From positions 1-64,000 of the forward strand of contig NZ_JAUSUD010000023.1 of NCBI RefSeq assembly GCF_030813355.1: a stretch of DNA of 64,000 nt, in the 5' to 3' direction. A program made the translations under genes and the position numbers. The notes beneath the pieces were generated by a model. It was given only the letters and a program-made list of their open reading frames with translations, searched no databases and had not been told where the DNA came from. This document shows positions 8,055 to 16,779 of the stretch, piece after piece. The stretch comes from Metabacillus malikii (GTDB lineage Bacteria; Bacillota; Bacilli; Bacillales; Bacillaceae). How positions within the stretch are numbered: the stretch's first letter is position 1; every line of letters starts with the position of its first letter.

Positions 8055-8262
8055 TTATTTCCTCCTCAACCCGATTTTTTTCTGCTTTTTCTACTGCTGC
8101 TTTAATCTTTTCAATTGTGTTTGCATCCTCAATAACTAATGTTTCGGAATTACTCTCTATTGAATCAATTGTTATCTTTTTTAATGTTTCACCATTTTGT
8201 CGGCAACCATATAAACCAATTAATAATAAAAATAAAATAATAAACGAACTCATTTTTTTCAT
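8047..8262 (-). CDS. Short lipoprotein, YhfM-like N-terminal part
   Basis: 71 residues, signal peptide with lipobox LYGC (Cys 20), then TIDSIESNSETLVIEDANTI and KIKAAVEKAEK. This looks like the first half of YhfM-type lipoproteins (a full-length relative is at 32921), so the gene is probably truncated, ending where it joins the DUF4871 gene. It starts 91 nt after a repeat copy. Confidence 0.6.
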   Translation of the reverse strand: MKKMSSFIILFLLLIGLYGCRQNGETLKKITIDSIESNSETLVIEDANTIEKIKAAVEKAEKNRVEEEISE

Positions 8263-8352
8263 CGATTATATTTCCCCCCAATTACCTTTCTTAATTTAGA
8301 CGAATTAATTCCATAGTCTGTTACAAATATAGTAATAATCCCCAAGTCCTTT

Positions 8353-8430
8353 TTAACCATTCTGCACCTTTAGTACAACAAAAAATACGATACCCTTTGT
8401 TAAAGTATCGCTTCCCATTAGTTTAATAAA
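8353..8430 (-). repeat. attC-like/terminator repeat overlapping the dfr stop codon
   Basis: AACCATTCTGCACCTTTAGT, A-rich segment, hairpin ACGATACCC/AAAGTATCGC, CCATTAGTTTAATAA. The stop codon of the dihydrofolate reductase (8418-8420) lies inside the repeat's right arm. Confidence 0.82.
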
Positions 8431-8915
8431 GTTTTTCTTTCATAAATATGAAAATAGTATTCATACGGATTTTTGTCATTTCTAATCCCTTTTTTAACAG
8501 ATACCTCATTCCATTCTTTATAATTCACTTCTGGAAAAAACGTATCTCCTTCGAACTCATCATGGATTTTTGTCATGTACATTTTCTCAACATAAGGCAA
8601 AAACATTCTATAAATCTGTTCTCCGCCAAATATAAAGATTTCTTGTTCATTCTTACACAACTCAAAAACATCATTTACTGTATGAGCGATTTCGCAACCA
8701 TTAAAGGTAAAATCCTTTTTTCTCGTCAAAATGATATTCCTTCTGTCAGGTAGAGCTCTTCCAATAGATTCAAGGTTTTTTCTACCTAATATAATTGGAT
8801 GTCCCTTTGTCGTATGTTTAACATACTCCCAGTCTTTCGGAATTCTCCAAGGAATATCATTTTCTTTACCAATCACTCTATTTTTATCCATCGCAACAAT
8901 TAACGAAACTTTCAT
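8418..8915 (-). CDS. dfr: Dihydrofolate reductase, DfrG/DfrK-like (possible trimethoprim resistance)
   Basis: 165 residues from the ATG at 8915 (MKVSLIVAMDKN). Complete DHFR: IGKENDIPWRIPKDW holds the substrate-binding acidic residue and Trp, followed by GRKNLESIG, RRNIILTR and the cofactor motif IFIFGGEQIY. It reduces dihydrofolate to tetrahydrofolate with NADPH. From memory the sequence is much closer to the acquired trimethoprim-insensitive DfrG/DfrK/DfrD enzymes of Gram-positive bacteria than to a housekeeping Bacillus DfrA, and it is not next to thyA. It is a single-gene unit with its stop codon inside a repeat. Resistance itself is inferred. Confidence 0.88.
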   Translation of the reverse strand: MKVSLIVAMDKNRVIGKENDIPWRIPKDWEYVKHTTKGHPIILGRKNLESIGRALPDRRNIILTRKKDFTFNGCEIAHTVNDVFELCKNEQEIFIFGGEQIYRMFLPYVEKMYMTKIHDEFEGDTFFPEVNYKEWNEVSVKKGIRNDKNPYEYYFHIYERKTLLN

Positions 8916-9194
8916 ATTAAACACAGCCTTTTTAACAAATTTACAATGTAATTTCTTTTTTCATATGAGATTTCCAATTTGTCTAATCTAAATATTTAGT
9001 TCAAAAAGAAGAAAAACACTTTATCTCATCTAGGAGCATCAGGCTAGTGAAATTAATAGCTCTTAATGGCCATAAGAATGTAGAATTTGTCTGATATTCA
9101 TAAGCTCCTAGGCTATCATTACACTGGAAAGAGCAATTACAACAAAACATATTACTTTAATAAAATTATAAGTTTATCACTCAACGAATGTCCC
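8916..9194. other. Non-coding stretch upstream of dfr
   Basis: No convincing gene on either strand. The only structure is an imperfect inverted pair CTAGGAGC (about 9030) and GCTCCTAG (about 9106) 70 nt apart. Confidence 0.5.
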
Positions 9195-9270
9195 TCCTTC
9201 ATCCAGGAATGCTGCTCCTATAATGAATAAATACGACACTCATATAATAAGTATCGGACCCTTCAATAAG
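9195..9270 (-). repeat. attC-like repeat, diverged
   Basis: CTTCATCCAGGAATGCTGCTCCTATAAT in the left part, ATACGACACT...AGTATCGGACCCTTCAATAAG in the right part. Recognisable box order (CTGC-TCC-TA, hairpin, CCC-TTCAA) but the hairpin is imperfect. Confidence 0.6.
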
Positions 9271-9311
9271 ACTATCTCTTTCAACACTGACCTCTTGTTT
9301 GACAATGCTGA

Positions 9312-9581
9312 CTACTCTTTCGTAAAAATCATCTTTATAAAATTAGTTAGGATAAGAGTGAAAAGTCCAATACCAAAAAGTATTCCCCCAGAAACTACAA
9401 AATTAGTTATATAGCTTTCAATCCTAATATGAAACATAGAAGTATCCGCTTCACCTTGTTTCATAAGCCAATTGTCAGCCATTGCAGTACCAAAGTTAGT
9501 GCTGAAGAACAATAGGATAAAACCGATTACAAATAATGTAGCTCCGATAGTTGTAAATAGATGGAAATTATCTTTTGTCAT
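9312..9581 (-). CDS. Hypothetical two-TM membrane protein
   Basis: 89 residues with hydrophobic segments at about 10-28 and 60-85 separated by an extracytoplasmic loop (TNFGTAMADNWLMKQGEADTS). SD GGAGG-like (TCGGAGGAGTT) before the ATG. No family recognised. It is a single gene with a repeat 41 nt after its stop. Confidence 0.6.
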   Translation of the reverse strand: MTKDNFHLFTTIGATLFVIGFILLFFSTNFGTAMADNWLMKQGEADTSMFHIRIESYITNFVVSGGILFGIGLFTLILTNFIKMIFTKE

Positions 9582-9843
9582 CTAACTCCTCCGATTTCAT
9601 ATAGTTTGTCACTCTGGTATTCTCAATTCCCTATCTAATCTTAAGACTGATTCTATAGTTGAAGAAAACTGTTAGTTCGCACTTATAGCTGAACTGCATA
9701 AATATTAATATTTAATCGGTTAAACATTTTAGAGTACATTTGTTACAAAGTACGCTTCTTATACCATTTACATGCTTCAACATCAACCAGAAGAGAAGTA
9801 TACATTTGTTCAACATTCGCACTCTTTAGTTGATGTCGGGGCT
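9582..9843 (-). other. Non-coding, with repeat fragments
   Basis: No gene seen. Fragments of the array repeat are visible: TATAGTTGAAG-like at about 9656 and TTGTTCAACATTCGCACTCTTTAGTTGA at about 9807-9834, immediately before the HAD pseudogene's last codon. Confidence 0.4.
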
Positions 9844-10530
9844 TTACGTCATGTTTGCAATCACATCGAGTTTAAGTAATTCATCTAGTTTATGAATCAT
9901 ATAATTCAGCTTTTTAGTTCCTTTAATTTCTTTGTTATTTCGATTAATCCAGACACTTTTAATCCCCATATTCATGGCTCCACTCACATCACTTGAAAGA
10001 GAATCACCAACGTGAAGAACCTCATCTTTTGATAGATTACTTAATGTTAGAGCTTTTTGAAACATTTGGACGTAGTTTATATGATTTTACCTCTTCGCTT
10101 GTAATGACTTCTCTGACCGTTAATTTGTGAAAATCAATTGCTGCTTTCACATCAAAAGTGTCAATATTCGATAGTATATATACGGGAATTGTATTTCGTT
10201 TGAAAAATTCCAATGAATCATTAAAAATAGTAGGTTTCATCCAATGTTTAAACATTAAATCACTTAATGCATTTTCATCTAATGTCGAGCCAAAGTGAGA
10301 AAGTGTATGTTTTATAGAGATAGTCTCTAATACTTTTGTGATTGAAAAGTCTCGCTATAGCTATTCTGAAATAATTTAGAAAAGTCATCCCACCAAAAGC
10401 TACCAATTTCCGATAATGTTGCCTCTGTTTTTGAGTTTCTCTTTATCTGCTTACAAATATTTGAGATAATTTCACCATCCTCATGTACAATAGTTCCATA
10501 AAAATCTAGAAAGATAGCCTTAATAGACAA
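9844..10530 (-). pseudogene. HAD-superfamily hydrolase, two frameshifts
   Basis: Three overlapping frames add up to one HAD phosphatase: IFLDFYGTIVHEDGE (motif I, DxYGT) from a TTG at 10530 with SD GGGGGAGA; VYILSNIDTFD (motif II, Ser-Asn) in the second frame; VLHVGDSLSSDVSGA (motif IV, GDSxxxD) in the third. Breaks are near 10256-10330 and near 10055-10065, where RPNV joins MFQKAL with one base too many. It would have been a phosphatase of about 225 residues and is now inactive unless the frameshifts are assembly errors. Confidence 0.8.
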
Positions 10531-10609
10531 GTAATCTCCCCCAAAATAAATTCCCATTTCCATTTAATTCTATTTATATAGCCATATGTCCTTCTTATTT
10601 TACTATCCT

Positions 10610-10675
10610 TCTAGATGTGGTTTAACGTTACCTCTTTGTTAAAAAATCGCATCCTATGGTTTATGTACAATATTT
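10610..10675 (-). repeat. attC-like repeat, diverged
   Basis: GTTTAACGTTACCTCTTTGTTAAAAAATCGCATCCTATGGTT is a decayed form of the GATACCTCTTTGTTGAAGTATCGCACCC core. The left boxes are poorly kept. Confidence 0.45.
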
Positions 10676-10676
10676 A

Positions 10677-10735
10677 ACAAACTTCAACTAGTACAAAAGA
10701 GACGTTGACTACATAAGTCATCGTCCCGATTTACT
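10677..10735 (-). terminator. Hairpin terminator after the DUF4179 gene (repeat variant)
   Basis: Arms GACGTTGACT/AGTCATCGTC (10701-10725); on the minus strand TCTTTTGT follows. The left flank CTTCAACTAGTACAAAAGA matches the array repeat's left half, so this is probably a repeat copy with a different hairpin. Confidence 0.6.
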
Positions 10736-10794
10736 ACTTATTCAATGAATTTATAGAATCCCTCTTTGTCCTTATAGTTAACTATTGTAAATGA

Positions 10795-12210
10795 TTATTC
10801 TTCCACGACTGGAAGATCAACAGTAAATGGTTTTAATTCTTTAGTTGAAACAAAGGTTGAAAAGTTAAATAGTAAGATTGTATTTTCAAGCTTAAAGTTC
10901 TCTATTTTTTCTTCTCCGTTTAAATCAAATGTAGATTGGTAGTGTGCTGTTGCTTTATCAATCATTTTTACTTTATTAAAGGGAATTCCGTGGTTTTTAG
11001 GAGGCCATGGATTTTCCGGGTAAATTTTTGATTTATATTTGTCATCCACTAACCAAAATGCATATTCCAAGTTATGATGAATAGTTTCTAATCTTTTCTG
11101 GCTTAAGTTATTCGAAAGACCAGTGATTTGGTAGTCTATTACTAATTGCTCTCCGGCTTGTGTTACATTGTTTACCTGTAGGCCAAAATCTTCGCGCTCA
11201 CTTTTTATCGAAAAGGACTTTTCATCTAATAGTCGCTCACCTTTTGGGACTGCTATGTTTAAATATGGATAAAAAGTTAGTGAAGTCGCACTTGAATTTA
11301 GCTTGGTCATCTCTGTCCGAACGGTACGATGATAGCCATCTTCTTGTGCGGAATCTTCGAGCTCTGTTCGATTTCCAAATTGATATACGTTTCCTTTATC
11401 ATCAACTGCTTTTGAAATAATTATGTCATCACCTTTGTATTTTCCCACAGTCTCATAAATAAGTGTAGATGTGGCTTTCGCGGTTTGAATTTCTTTTATA
11501 TTAATCCTGACTTCTTCTTCTGGATACTTTTCCTCATGATTTGTGGTAAGTGTAATAATTTTTTTTTGTTGTATAGGTATATTAAAATTCCATTCTCCTT
11601 CTATACCATTAATGTTATGGATCGTTATAGGGAGAGTAAAATTTTCATTAATTGTTTTATATGGATAGTTCATTTTCCATTGGAATTTATACCCATTGTC
11701 TACCTTCTTTATATCCGTTGATCGTCCACCCAGCCAAGGATCATGATCCCCTTCATTATGCTCAAAGTTAACATCAAAACTTACTTCACCCTTTTCGTTT
11801 CTCCCATTTTCAACTTTATCGTTTACAAATCCCGTAATTGACACCACACTGCCATCAAAGTATGCACTAGTCATTTTGACAGTCACTCCGTTTTTTGTAA
11901 TAGATTGATTCAATTCAGTAACGGCATTTTGATTAGCTAAATCAACACCTGTTGAATCGTTAAATTCTTGGAAGATGACACCTATTAAAGGGGCATTAGC
12001 CAGTACCTTATTCATGGTAGGATTAAAAAATCCGGAGGCCATCGTGATTCCTAGAATAGCAGCAGTAGTCGCTACACCAGTAAAAACTTTCATTTTCTTT
12101 CCAAAGCCTCGATCCACATCCTTGTTTATCCCTTTGGAAATGGCGCTAAACACTTTTTCTTTTGGGACAGGTATTTGGTCAATTGCATCATTGATTTCTT
12201 TGTTATCCAT
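10795..12210 (-). CDS. DUF4179-domain membrane anti-sigma factor
   Basis: 471 residues. A short cytoplasmic N-terminus ([20 protein letters not shown], the sigma-binding DUF4179 signature) precedes one membrane segment (about 46-65) and a large extracytoplasmic beta-rich region (DUF4179 then a DUF5643-like C-terminal part). The ATG at 12210 has AGGAGG nine bases upstream and overlaps the sigma gene's stop by 8 nt, so it is coupled to the upstream sigma factor, which it should sequester. The trigger is unknown. Confidence 0.8.
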   Translation of the reverse strand: MDNKEINDAIDQIPVPKEKVFSAISKGINKDVDRGFGKKMKVFTGVATTAAILGITMASGFFNPTMNKVLANAPLIGVIFQEFNDSTGVDLANQNAVTELNQSITKNGVTVKMTSAYFDGSVVSITGFVNDKVENGRNEKGEVSFDVNFEHNEGDHDPWLGGRSTDIKKVDNGYKFQWKMNYPYKTINENFTLPITIHNINGIEGEWNFNIPIQQKKIITLTTNHEEKYPEEEVRINIKEIQTAKATSTLIYETVGKYKGDDIIISKAVDDKGNVYQFGNRTELEDSAQEDGYHRTVRTEMTKLNSSATSLTFYPYLNIAVPKGERLLDEKSFSIKSEREDFGLQVNNVTQAGEQLVIDYQITGLSNNLSQKRLETIHHNLEYAFWLVDDKYKSKIYPENPWPPKNHGIPFNKVKMIDKATAHYQSTFDLNGEEKIENFKLENTILLFNFSTFVSTKELKPFTVDLPVVEE

Positions 12211-12742
12211 GGCATTTGTCCTCCTCACTTTTATAAATCTTTTTTAGCTCTGCTTTTCCTCTACTCAAATATGTTTTTACGGTATTCTCTGGAATTTCCA
12301 TCACATGACTAATTGTTTTGATCGAGTAATCGTAATAGTAGAATAATATAATGGCTGTACGATAATTCAGTCTTAGCTGCAAAACGGCATCTAGAAGTTG
12401 TGAAGACTTATCAATATTAGAATTCGATTCATCTGGTAAACTTGATAATAATTCATCACTCAACGGAATGACATTGTCCCTTTTCTTTATCACCTGTCCC
12501 GAACATCGAATCACAATCCTGGTGAGCCAGGTCGTAAAATACTCTGGATTTCGTAACGAGTTAATGGATTTATAAGCCTGATAGGTTGCCTCCTGAACCA
12601 CATCCAATGCATCTGCTTCGTTATGTACATAAAGATATGCGGTTCGGTAGATTTGTTCATAGTGATGTTGAACCAACTTTTCAAATGCTTTTTTGTTACC
12701 TTTGATTGCCTTTTTAACTAATCGGTGGATTTCTGCTTCCAT
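12203..12742 (-). CDS. ECF RNA polymerase sigma factor
   Basis: 179 residues from the ATG at 12742 (SD GAAGGGGGGA). Region 2 is about 20-85 ([33 protein letters not shown]); region 4 is about 115-170 ([40 protein letters not shown]). Pairing with a DUF4179 anti-sigma gene is common in Bacillus. Probably autoregulated through the ECF-like promoter 12769-12794. Confidence 0.88.
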   Translation of the reverse strand: MEAEIHRLVKKAIKGNKKAFEKLVQHHYEQIYRTAYLYVHNEADALDVVQEATYQAYKSINSLRNPEYFTTWLTRIVIRCSGQVIKKRDNVIPLSDELLSSLPDESNSNIDKSSQLLDAVLQLRLNYRTAIILFYYYDYSIKTISHVMEIPENTVKTYLSRGKAELKKIYKSEEDKCHG

Positions 12743-12768
12743 CAATTATCCCCCCTTCACCTATTAGT

Positions 12769-12794
12769 GGACTCTATCACCAATAAAAGTTTCA
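12769..12794 (-). promoter_or_regulatory. Candidate ECF promoter before the sigma/DUF4179 pair
   Basis: Minus strand TGAAAC (12789-12794), 16 nt, then GTCC (12769-12772), about 27 nt before the sigma start. The -35 matches ECF consensus; the -10 is weaker than CGTC. Confidence 0.4.
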
Positions 12795-12840
12795 ACATTT
12801 TAAAAATATTTTAATATCTTGAAAATAAATCCTGAGTTCA

Positions 12841-12874
12841 AAAAAATAAACAGAAAACGATTTTTAGTTTCTGC
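12841..12874 (-). terminator. Terminator after the 244-residue membrane gene
   Basis: Arms CAGAAAAC/GTTTCTG with an A/T loop (12852-12874). On the minus strand TTTATTTTTTT follows. Confidence 0.7.
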
Positions 12875-12913
12875 TCTCTATTTTTTGAACAAAATCTCTC
12901 CTGTTCTTACATT

Positions 12914-13648
12914 TTATTTTTTTACTTTTTTAATAGGTATATAGAAAATTATCAATATAACACCAACTACAAATGTTCCAAATGGAAAAATGAAAGGAAA
13001 TAATAGTGAAGGATAACCTTCCCAAGCGTCTGTATAATAACCTATTGAATAAGGAACTACAAAGCCAGCATTCAGCAGTTCTGTTTGTAGGGCGTCTCGT
13101 TCAGAAAAGCTAAAAGATTTATTTTTCAACGTACCTTTTTCATCTAATGTATATAGCGTGAACTTTAATTTTTCAACAGGCACCCCACCAACTATATCTC
13201 CGTTTGGCATTTCTTTCAGTAATTCCCTGGTCTTTTTCAAGAGTATGACAAATTGGGTCTTATCATTTTTTTTATCTTCTAATGTTAAGTAAGCAATTTC
13301 CCCATAATATCTATTCAAACCTTCTTCTTCCAGTCTTATTGGATAATCATTCATTGTATCTATTTCTTGTCCATCTAATTTTATCGATAAATCTGCAATA
13401 ACAACCTTATTATTCCAAGGGTCTATGTAACTTTCCTTATCCTTTATCGTTTCCTCTATCTCTACAATATGGTCTTTAAAAATATAAGTAGAGTCAGTAG
13501 GAGGAAAACCTTCACTTACATTTGTAATCTTATAGTCTTGATTCATTTTTTGCGTATGAATAAGTTCTATGGCCATTTTTGTACCAATTGGTAAAGAGGT
13601 TAAAAGTAAAATCGTTCCGATGAAAAAGAAAACTAACTTTTTTTTCAA
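12914..13648 (-). CDS. Hypothetical membrane-anchored protein
   Basis: 244 residues with an N-terminal membrane segment (4-27), a long polar extracytoplasmic domain (30-205) and a C-terminal membrane segment (215-237) followed by a basic tail PIKKVKK. No family recognised. It is downstream of a repeat (R at 13691) and followed by a terminator, so it is a self-contained unit. Confidence 0.6.
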   Translation of the reverse strand: MKKKLVFFFIGTILLLTSLPIGTKMAIELIHTQKMNQDYKITNVSEGFPPTDSTYIFKDHIVEIEETIKDKESYIDPWNNKVVIADLSIKLDGQEIDTMNDYPIRLEEEGLNRYYGEIAYLTLEDKKNDKTQFVILLKKTRELLKEMPNGDIVGGVPVEKLKFTLYTLDEKGTLKNKSFSFSERDALQTELLNAGFVVPYSIGYYTDAWEGYPSLLFPFIFPFGTFVVGVILIIFYIPIKKVKK

Positions 13649-13690
13649 TCTATTTCAGCTCCATATTTTAAAGTTTAAATATCTAAATTA

Positions 13691-13778
13691 GTCCTTCTTA
13701 AATTACCCTGTACCATTAGTACAAAAGAAATTCGATACCTCATTGTTGGAGTATATCTTACCACTTAGTTCAAGAAAC
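13691..13778 (-). repeat. attC-like/terminator repeat
   Basis: CTTCTTAAATTACCCTGTACCATTAGTACAA is the left half, hairpin TCGATACCTCATTGTTGGAGTATATC, then CCACTTAGTTCAAGAA. It is 43 nt upstream of the 13648 start. Confidence 0.78.
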
Positions 13779-13793
13779 TGGCTTATACATCGT

Positions 13794-13952
13794 AGAGCGG
13801 GTAAATTGGTTGATATAAATGGACTATCCAAATAGAGTTTTAAAATTCCTGGTGGTGAATAATCTGATACTGTAAAATTTAATGAGGAATGGATATCTGA
13901 TGATGAGTTTGTTGTCACTGTTTTGTGAAAAACTCCTTTTAAAAAAGAATAA
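13794..13952 (+). pseudogene. Remnant of a plus-strand gene
   Basis: One plus-strand frame of 53 codons reads like the C-terminus of a small secreted or lipoprotein-type protein (KIPGGE, SDTVKFNEEWISDDEFVV, KTPFKKE) but is broken by three in-frame stops. The composition and uninterrupted frame argue for a decayed gene rather than chance. A minus-strand frame over the same bases (13703-13957) runs into the repeat and is less protein-like. Confidence 0.35.
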
Positions 13953-13992
13953 AACATAGAGAGATTTTCGTTCCCCTATGTTTTCATTCCAA

Positions 13993-14142
13993 TTATTTAT
14001 CTGTTTGTTTTTGCTTCTTTTTCAAAAACTCCGCACGCATTTTTTCAAGATGCTGCTTTTTGTCAAACTTGGCAGGTGACTGTTTTTCATGAAACTTTGT
14101 CACTGCTACTTGACCTTTCGTATCCAATTGATATTTTCCCAC
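13993..14142 (-). CDS. Conserved-looking 49-residue basic protein
   Basis: GTG start at 14142 with SD AGGTGA seven bases away. It encodes a charged protein beginning MGKYQLDTKGQVAV, with KFDKKQHLEKMRAEFLKKK at the C-terminus (12 Lys, amphipathic helix, no Cys). No membrane segment. It is probably a small cytoplasmic protein of a Bacillus-only family; function unknown. Confidence 0.65.
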   Translation of the reverse strand: MGKYQLDTKGQVAVTKFHEKQSPAKFDKKQHLEKMRAEFLKKKQKQTDK

Positions 14143-14570
14143 TTTGTTCACCTACTTTTCTTATCTTAAAAGAAAATCTATTCAACAAATATAATATACC
14201 TTATATTACTGAAGTCATTCTGATTACTTTATTAGTATACTACTAACTTTGCGTATTTTAGAAAAAACAATAAAAACTTTGTAAAAATATTTATTGACGT
14301 AAGGATATCTTTTTCCTATCAAATTTGCAGCTTGTAAGAGTTGTTCATTTTATTATTCCTCCTCAACATTTCTCTCTATTGCTACGTTAACAATATAATT
14401 CCTTGTACTATTCTGTTCCGTTTTTAATAAGAAAAACAGAATATTTTGACCTAAAATGATTTAAAATGGTAATAAATAATGCTAGTGTTACCAAGATAAT
14501 GTTTGTTTTCTTAAACATGACTTTGGTATTTTCCTCAAAAAACTCCCTTTTAGTATTGAATACCATTATT
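14143..14570. other. AT-rich non-coding stretch
   Basis: No gene found. CTTGTACTATTCTGTTCCG at about 14402-14420 resembles the left half of the array repeat, with a short AACAGAATATTTTG palindrome nearby. Confidence 0.4.
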
Positions 14571-14642
14571 TGTTGAACTATTCTTCATTGTGAGCACAAA
14601 AAAATAGGAGTTGCCGTGACAACTCTCTGTTAAACTTAAGCT
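14571..14642 (-). repeat. attC-like repeat with a different hairpin
   Basis: TTGAACTATTCTTCATTGTGAGCACAAAAAAA, hairpin GAGTTGCCGTGACAACTC, then TCTGTTAAACTTAAG. Flanks follow the family, but the hairpin sequence is unrelated to GCGATACC. This indicates that structure, not sequence, is conserved in the stem. Followed on the minus strand by T7. Confidence 0.65.
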
Positions 14643-14704
14643 AGCATTTAGTCTATGTGAAATAATTAAAAAAATATTACATGTTTGGATATACACTTTC
14701 GTCA

Positions 14705-15538
14705 TCAGTCTAAAATATTACCTATTGGTTTTCTACAAATCCCTATTGGAATACTCTTATCATTAATGATTTTTTTCAGGCTCACAATAGTATTTGCTTG
14801 AAAAACTTGTTTCATAATATTTTCTATTATTTCATATTCTTGTTTATTTACTTTTTGCTTATTAAGAATTTTTTGAAACCATTGTCTAAATTCTGTAGGG
14901 GCAACATTCCCAGCAATGGAAGAAAGGCGATTATACCCATATGATACTTTTTCTTCTAAATCCACTTCTCCCCCAGCATAAAAATAGAAATCATTTCTAT
15001 GCAAACCCTTTTTAATTCGTTCAACTTTTTCTTTGTTTCCAGCATCTTTTATTCCAATCACTAAGTCAATCTTACTTAATTGAATAATACTCTTCTCTGA
15101 TAAATCAAATCCAGTTCTTTTTGGATTGTTATATAAAATAGTAGGTTTATTACTTAGATCAATAATCTTCTTTGTATAAACGAATGCTTCTTCTTGTGTC
15201 GGTATCACATACGGTGGATACCCAAGCATAATACCTGATATTCTTGTGGGACGAATCTTTTCTGCTAATTCCTCTGCTTCTTTCTGTCTAATTGAAGCCA
15301 CACCAAATATGATTTCCATATTATTAATGAGTTCTTCTTCCAATTCTAATCCGTTTATTATTTCAATCTTTTCTTGGAGGTTTAGACTGTGCTGTTCTCC
15401 AGTAGTTCCAGAGACAAGAACAGATTTTACTCCTTGTTTATACAGGCCTCTTATATGGCTTATTGTTCCTTGAACATTTAAAGATTCATCTTCATAAAAT
15501 GCTGTTGGCACAGCAATATGTACGTTTTCTGTTAGCAA
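14705..15538 (-). CDS. Dihydrodipicolinate synthase / N-acetylneuraminate lyase family aldolase
   Basis: 277 residues, TIM-barrel aldolase of the DapA/NanA superfamily. GTTGEQHSL (about residues 44-52) is the pyruvate-binding motif, YNNPKRTG holds the conserved Tyr, and IKDAGN has the Schiff-base Lys region. It is probably not the housekeeping dapA: it is shorter at the C-terminus and stands alone between repeats. Substrate unknown. Confidence 0.75.
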   Translation of the reverse strand: MLTENVHIAVPTAFYEDESLNVQGTISHIRGLYKQGVKSVLVSGTTGEQHSLNLQEKIEIINGLELEEELINNMEIIFGVASIRQKEAEELAEKIRPTRISGIMLGYPPYVIPTQEEAFVYTKKIIDLSNKPTILYNNPKRTGFDLSEKSIIQLSKIDLVIGIKDAGNKEKVERIKKGLHRNDFYFYAGGEVDLEEKVSYGYNRLSSIAGNVAPTEFRQWFQKILNKQKVNKQEYEIIENIMKQVFQANTIVSLKKIINDKSIPIGICRKPIGNILD

Positions 15539-15555
15539 TATGTTATCCCCTTTAT

Positions 15556-15613
15556 CAACTTAAACTGCATCGTTAGCCAAGAAGCGATTTTCCTTTAGTA
15601 CAATCGCTATCCT
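15556..15613 (-). repeat. attC-like repeat, variant hairpin
   Basis: ATCAACTTAAACTGCATCGTTAGCCAA, then AGCGATTTT...AATCGCTATCC. Left boxes are well kept. The stem AGCGATT/AATCGCT encloses TTCCTTTAGTAC. It lies 20 nt after the DUF4083 stop. Confidence 0.65.
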
Positions 15614-15632
15614 ACATTTAATTATCCAAGCC

Positions 15633-15803
15633 TTACTTAGCATCCTTTTTCAATTGTTGGTTCACATCATCGATTTTCTCTTCAATTCTATCAAGCTGAT
15701 TGTTTCGCTTCTTATAAGATCGGAAAAATGACACGATTAAAGCAACAATTAGTACAATAAATGCAAGATAAAACAACTGAAATAATGCATCTCCAATATT
15801 CAT
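15633..15803 (-). CDS. DUF4083-type small membrane/coiled-coil protein
   Basis: 56 residues: one membrane segment (6-28, ending FFRSYKKR) followed by a short coiled coil (QLDRIEEKIDDVNQQL). SD GGAGG is 13 nt from the ATG. The layout matches DUF4083. Two other array genes (19722 and 29807) have the same TM-plus-coiled-coil design with different sequence. Confidence 0.7.
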   Translation of the reverse strand: MNIGDALFQLFYLAFIVLIVALIVSFFRSYKKRNNQLDRIEEKIDDVNQQLKKDAK

Positions 15804-15895
15804 ACCGTTCAGTATACCTCCCTAAATTAGACTTCTTTAACAATAGTTTACAATAAATATCTGCCTTTTTATTGGTTTCTTATAAAATATTCCTA

Positions 15896-15956
15896 CTTTA
15901 CTAGTTAAAGAAACGACAGCTTTGTTCAGCTATCGCCACCTGTTAGGTTAAGTATT
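15896..15956 (-). repeat. attC-like repeat, shortened
   Basis: CTTTACTAGTTAAAGAAACGACAGCTTTGTTCAGCTATCGCCACCTGTTAGGTTAAG in two parts: AGCTTTGTTCAGCT hairpin, then CGCCACCTGTTAGGTTAAG matching the right arm. 12 nt after the stop of the lipoprotein at 15968. Confidence 0.6.
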
Positions 15957-15967
15957 TTCATTTATTA

Positions 15968-16354
15968 TTAACCTTCAAGCAATTTCATATAATACAAATC
16001 TATTTCTTCGTCTTCGACTATTAATATTCCCAAATCTTTTTCATTCTCACTTGTCGAATATAACTTTGCACCAATAGGCAACTTAGTAGCAGTCAAATCC
16101 TTAAATCGTAAACTACTAGTTGATTGTTTTTTGATTTCACCTAATAAATTATGTTTGATATACCTTTCCTTTTCTTCTTTAAACCATTCAAGTTCTGAAA
16201 TATTACTATAAATAAATCCATCGTATTGTAAAATATCAGCATTTGAATTTTGTTTTAATACATCTTTTGCCGATATTTTTCCACCATCAGCTACGCACCC
16301 TGATAAAATAGAAAATACTAAAAACAAAGCTAATAAATTCTTTTGATTTGTCAT
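15968..16354 (-). CDS. Hypothetical lipoprotein
   Basis: 128 residues. Signal peptide with lipobox ILSGC (Cys 20) and a mature domain with DILQYDGFIYSNISELEWF and a late LGILIVEDEEIDLYYMKLLEG-type strand region. It resembles uncharacterised Bacillus lipoproteins whose body starts D-V-L-K. Single-gene unit between two repeats. Confidence 0.65.
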   Translation of the reverse strand: MTNQKNLLALFLVFSILSGCVADGGKISAKDVLKQNSNADILQYDGFIYSNISELEWFKEEKERYIKHNLLGEIKKQSTSSLRFKDLTATKLPIGAKLYSTSENEKDLGILIVEDEEIDLYYMKLLEG

Positions 16355-16391
16355 AACACACCCCTCATATAATAAGTCGGTTGTTATTTAT

Positions 16392-16475
16392 TCAAGTTTC
16401 ACAGTTATAGTAACCTGCGTCTTTACAATAAGGAAAAAACGATACTTTTTCTTAAAGTGTCGCACCAGTTAGCGA
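16392..16475 (-). repeat. attC-like/terminator repeat
   Basis: TTCAAGTTTCACAG...AACCTGCGTCTTTACAATAAGG, hairpin ACGATACTTT/AAAGTGTCGC, ACCAGTTAGCG. 38 nt upstream of the lipoprotein start and 18 nt after the next gene's stop. Confidence 0.75.
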
Positions 16476-16492
16476 AAAGAAATAGTGTAATT

Positions 16493-16657
16493 TTAATTTC
16501 TTTTCTTCCAATCATCATAAAAATCTTTCAAAACTGTGCTAATTTCATTAAGTGTTAGTAAAATTAAAAGAAGCATCATAAATGTGACCATTTCCCCTGT
16601 GAAAAATGACAAAACAGCAATAATACTTATCCAAATCCAGAAATACTTTCTATTCAT
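16493..16657 (-). CDS. Small membrane protein, 54 residues
   Basis: ATG at 16657 with SD GGAGG at ideal spacing. MNRKYFWIWISI leads into two hydrophobic stretches (5-18, 24-36), then EISTVLKDFYDDWKKRN. No family recognised. Single-gene unit flanked by repeats. Confidence 0.65.
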   Translation of the reverse strand: MNRKYFWIWISIIAVLSFFTGEMVTFMMLLLILLTLNEISTVLKDFYDDWKKRN

Positions 16658-16710
16658 ATATACCTCCAATAAACCTTTTACTGACTTAATTCCCTATAAA
16701 ACAGGTTAAT

Positions 16711-16776
16711 TCCTTCTTCAACAAAATCTGCTCCTTTAATATAATAAGAAATGCGATACCTCTAGTTGAAGGATTC
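16711..16776 (-). repeat. attC-like repeat interrupted by an IS110-family end
   Basis: CTTCTTCAACAAAATCTGCTCCTTTAATATAATAAG, then ATGCGATACCTCTAGTTGAAGGA, where the family sequence stops. The right arm is missing and an IS110-like left end begins within a few bases. Confidence 0.75.
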
Positions 16777-16779
16777 CTT

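Noticed and set aside
13703-13957. 84-codon minus-strand open frame
   Set aside because: It ends inside a repeat, and a more protein-like decayed frame lies on the opposite strand (13794-13952).
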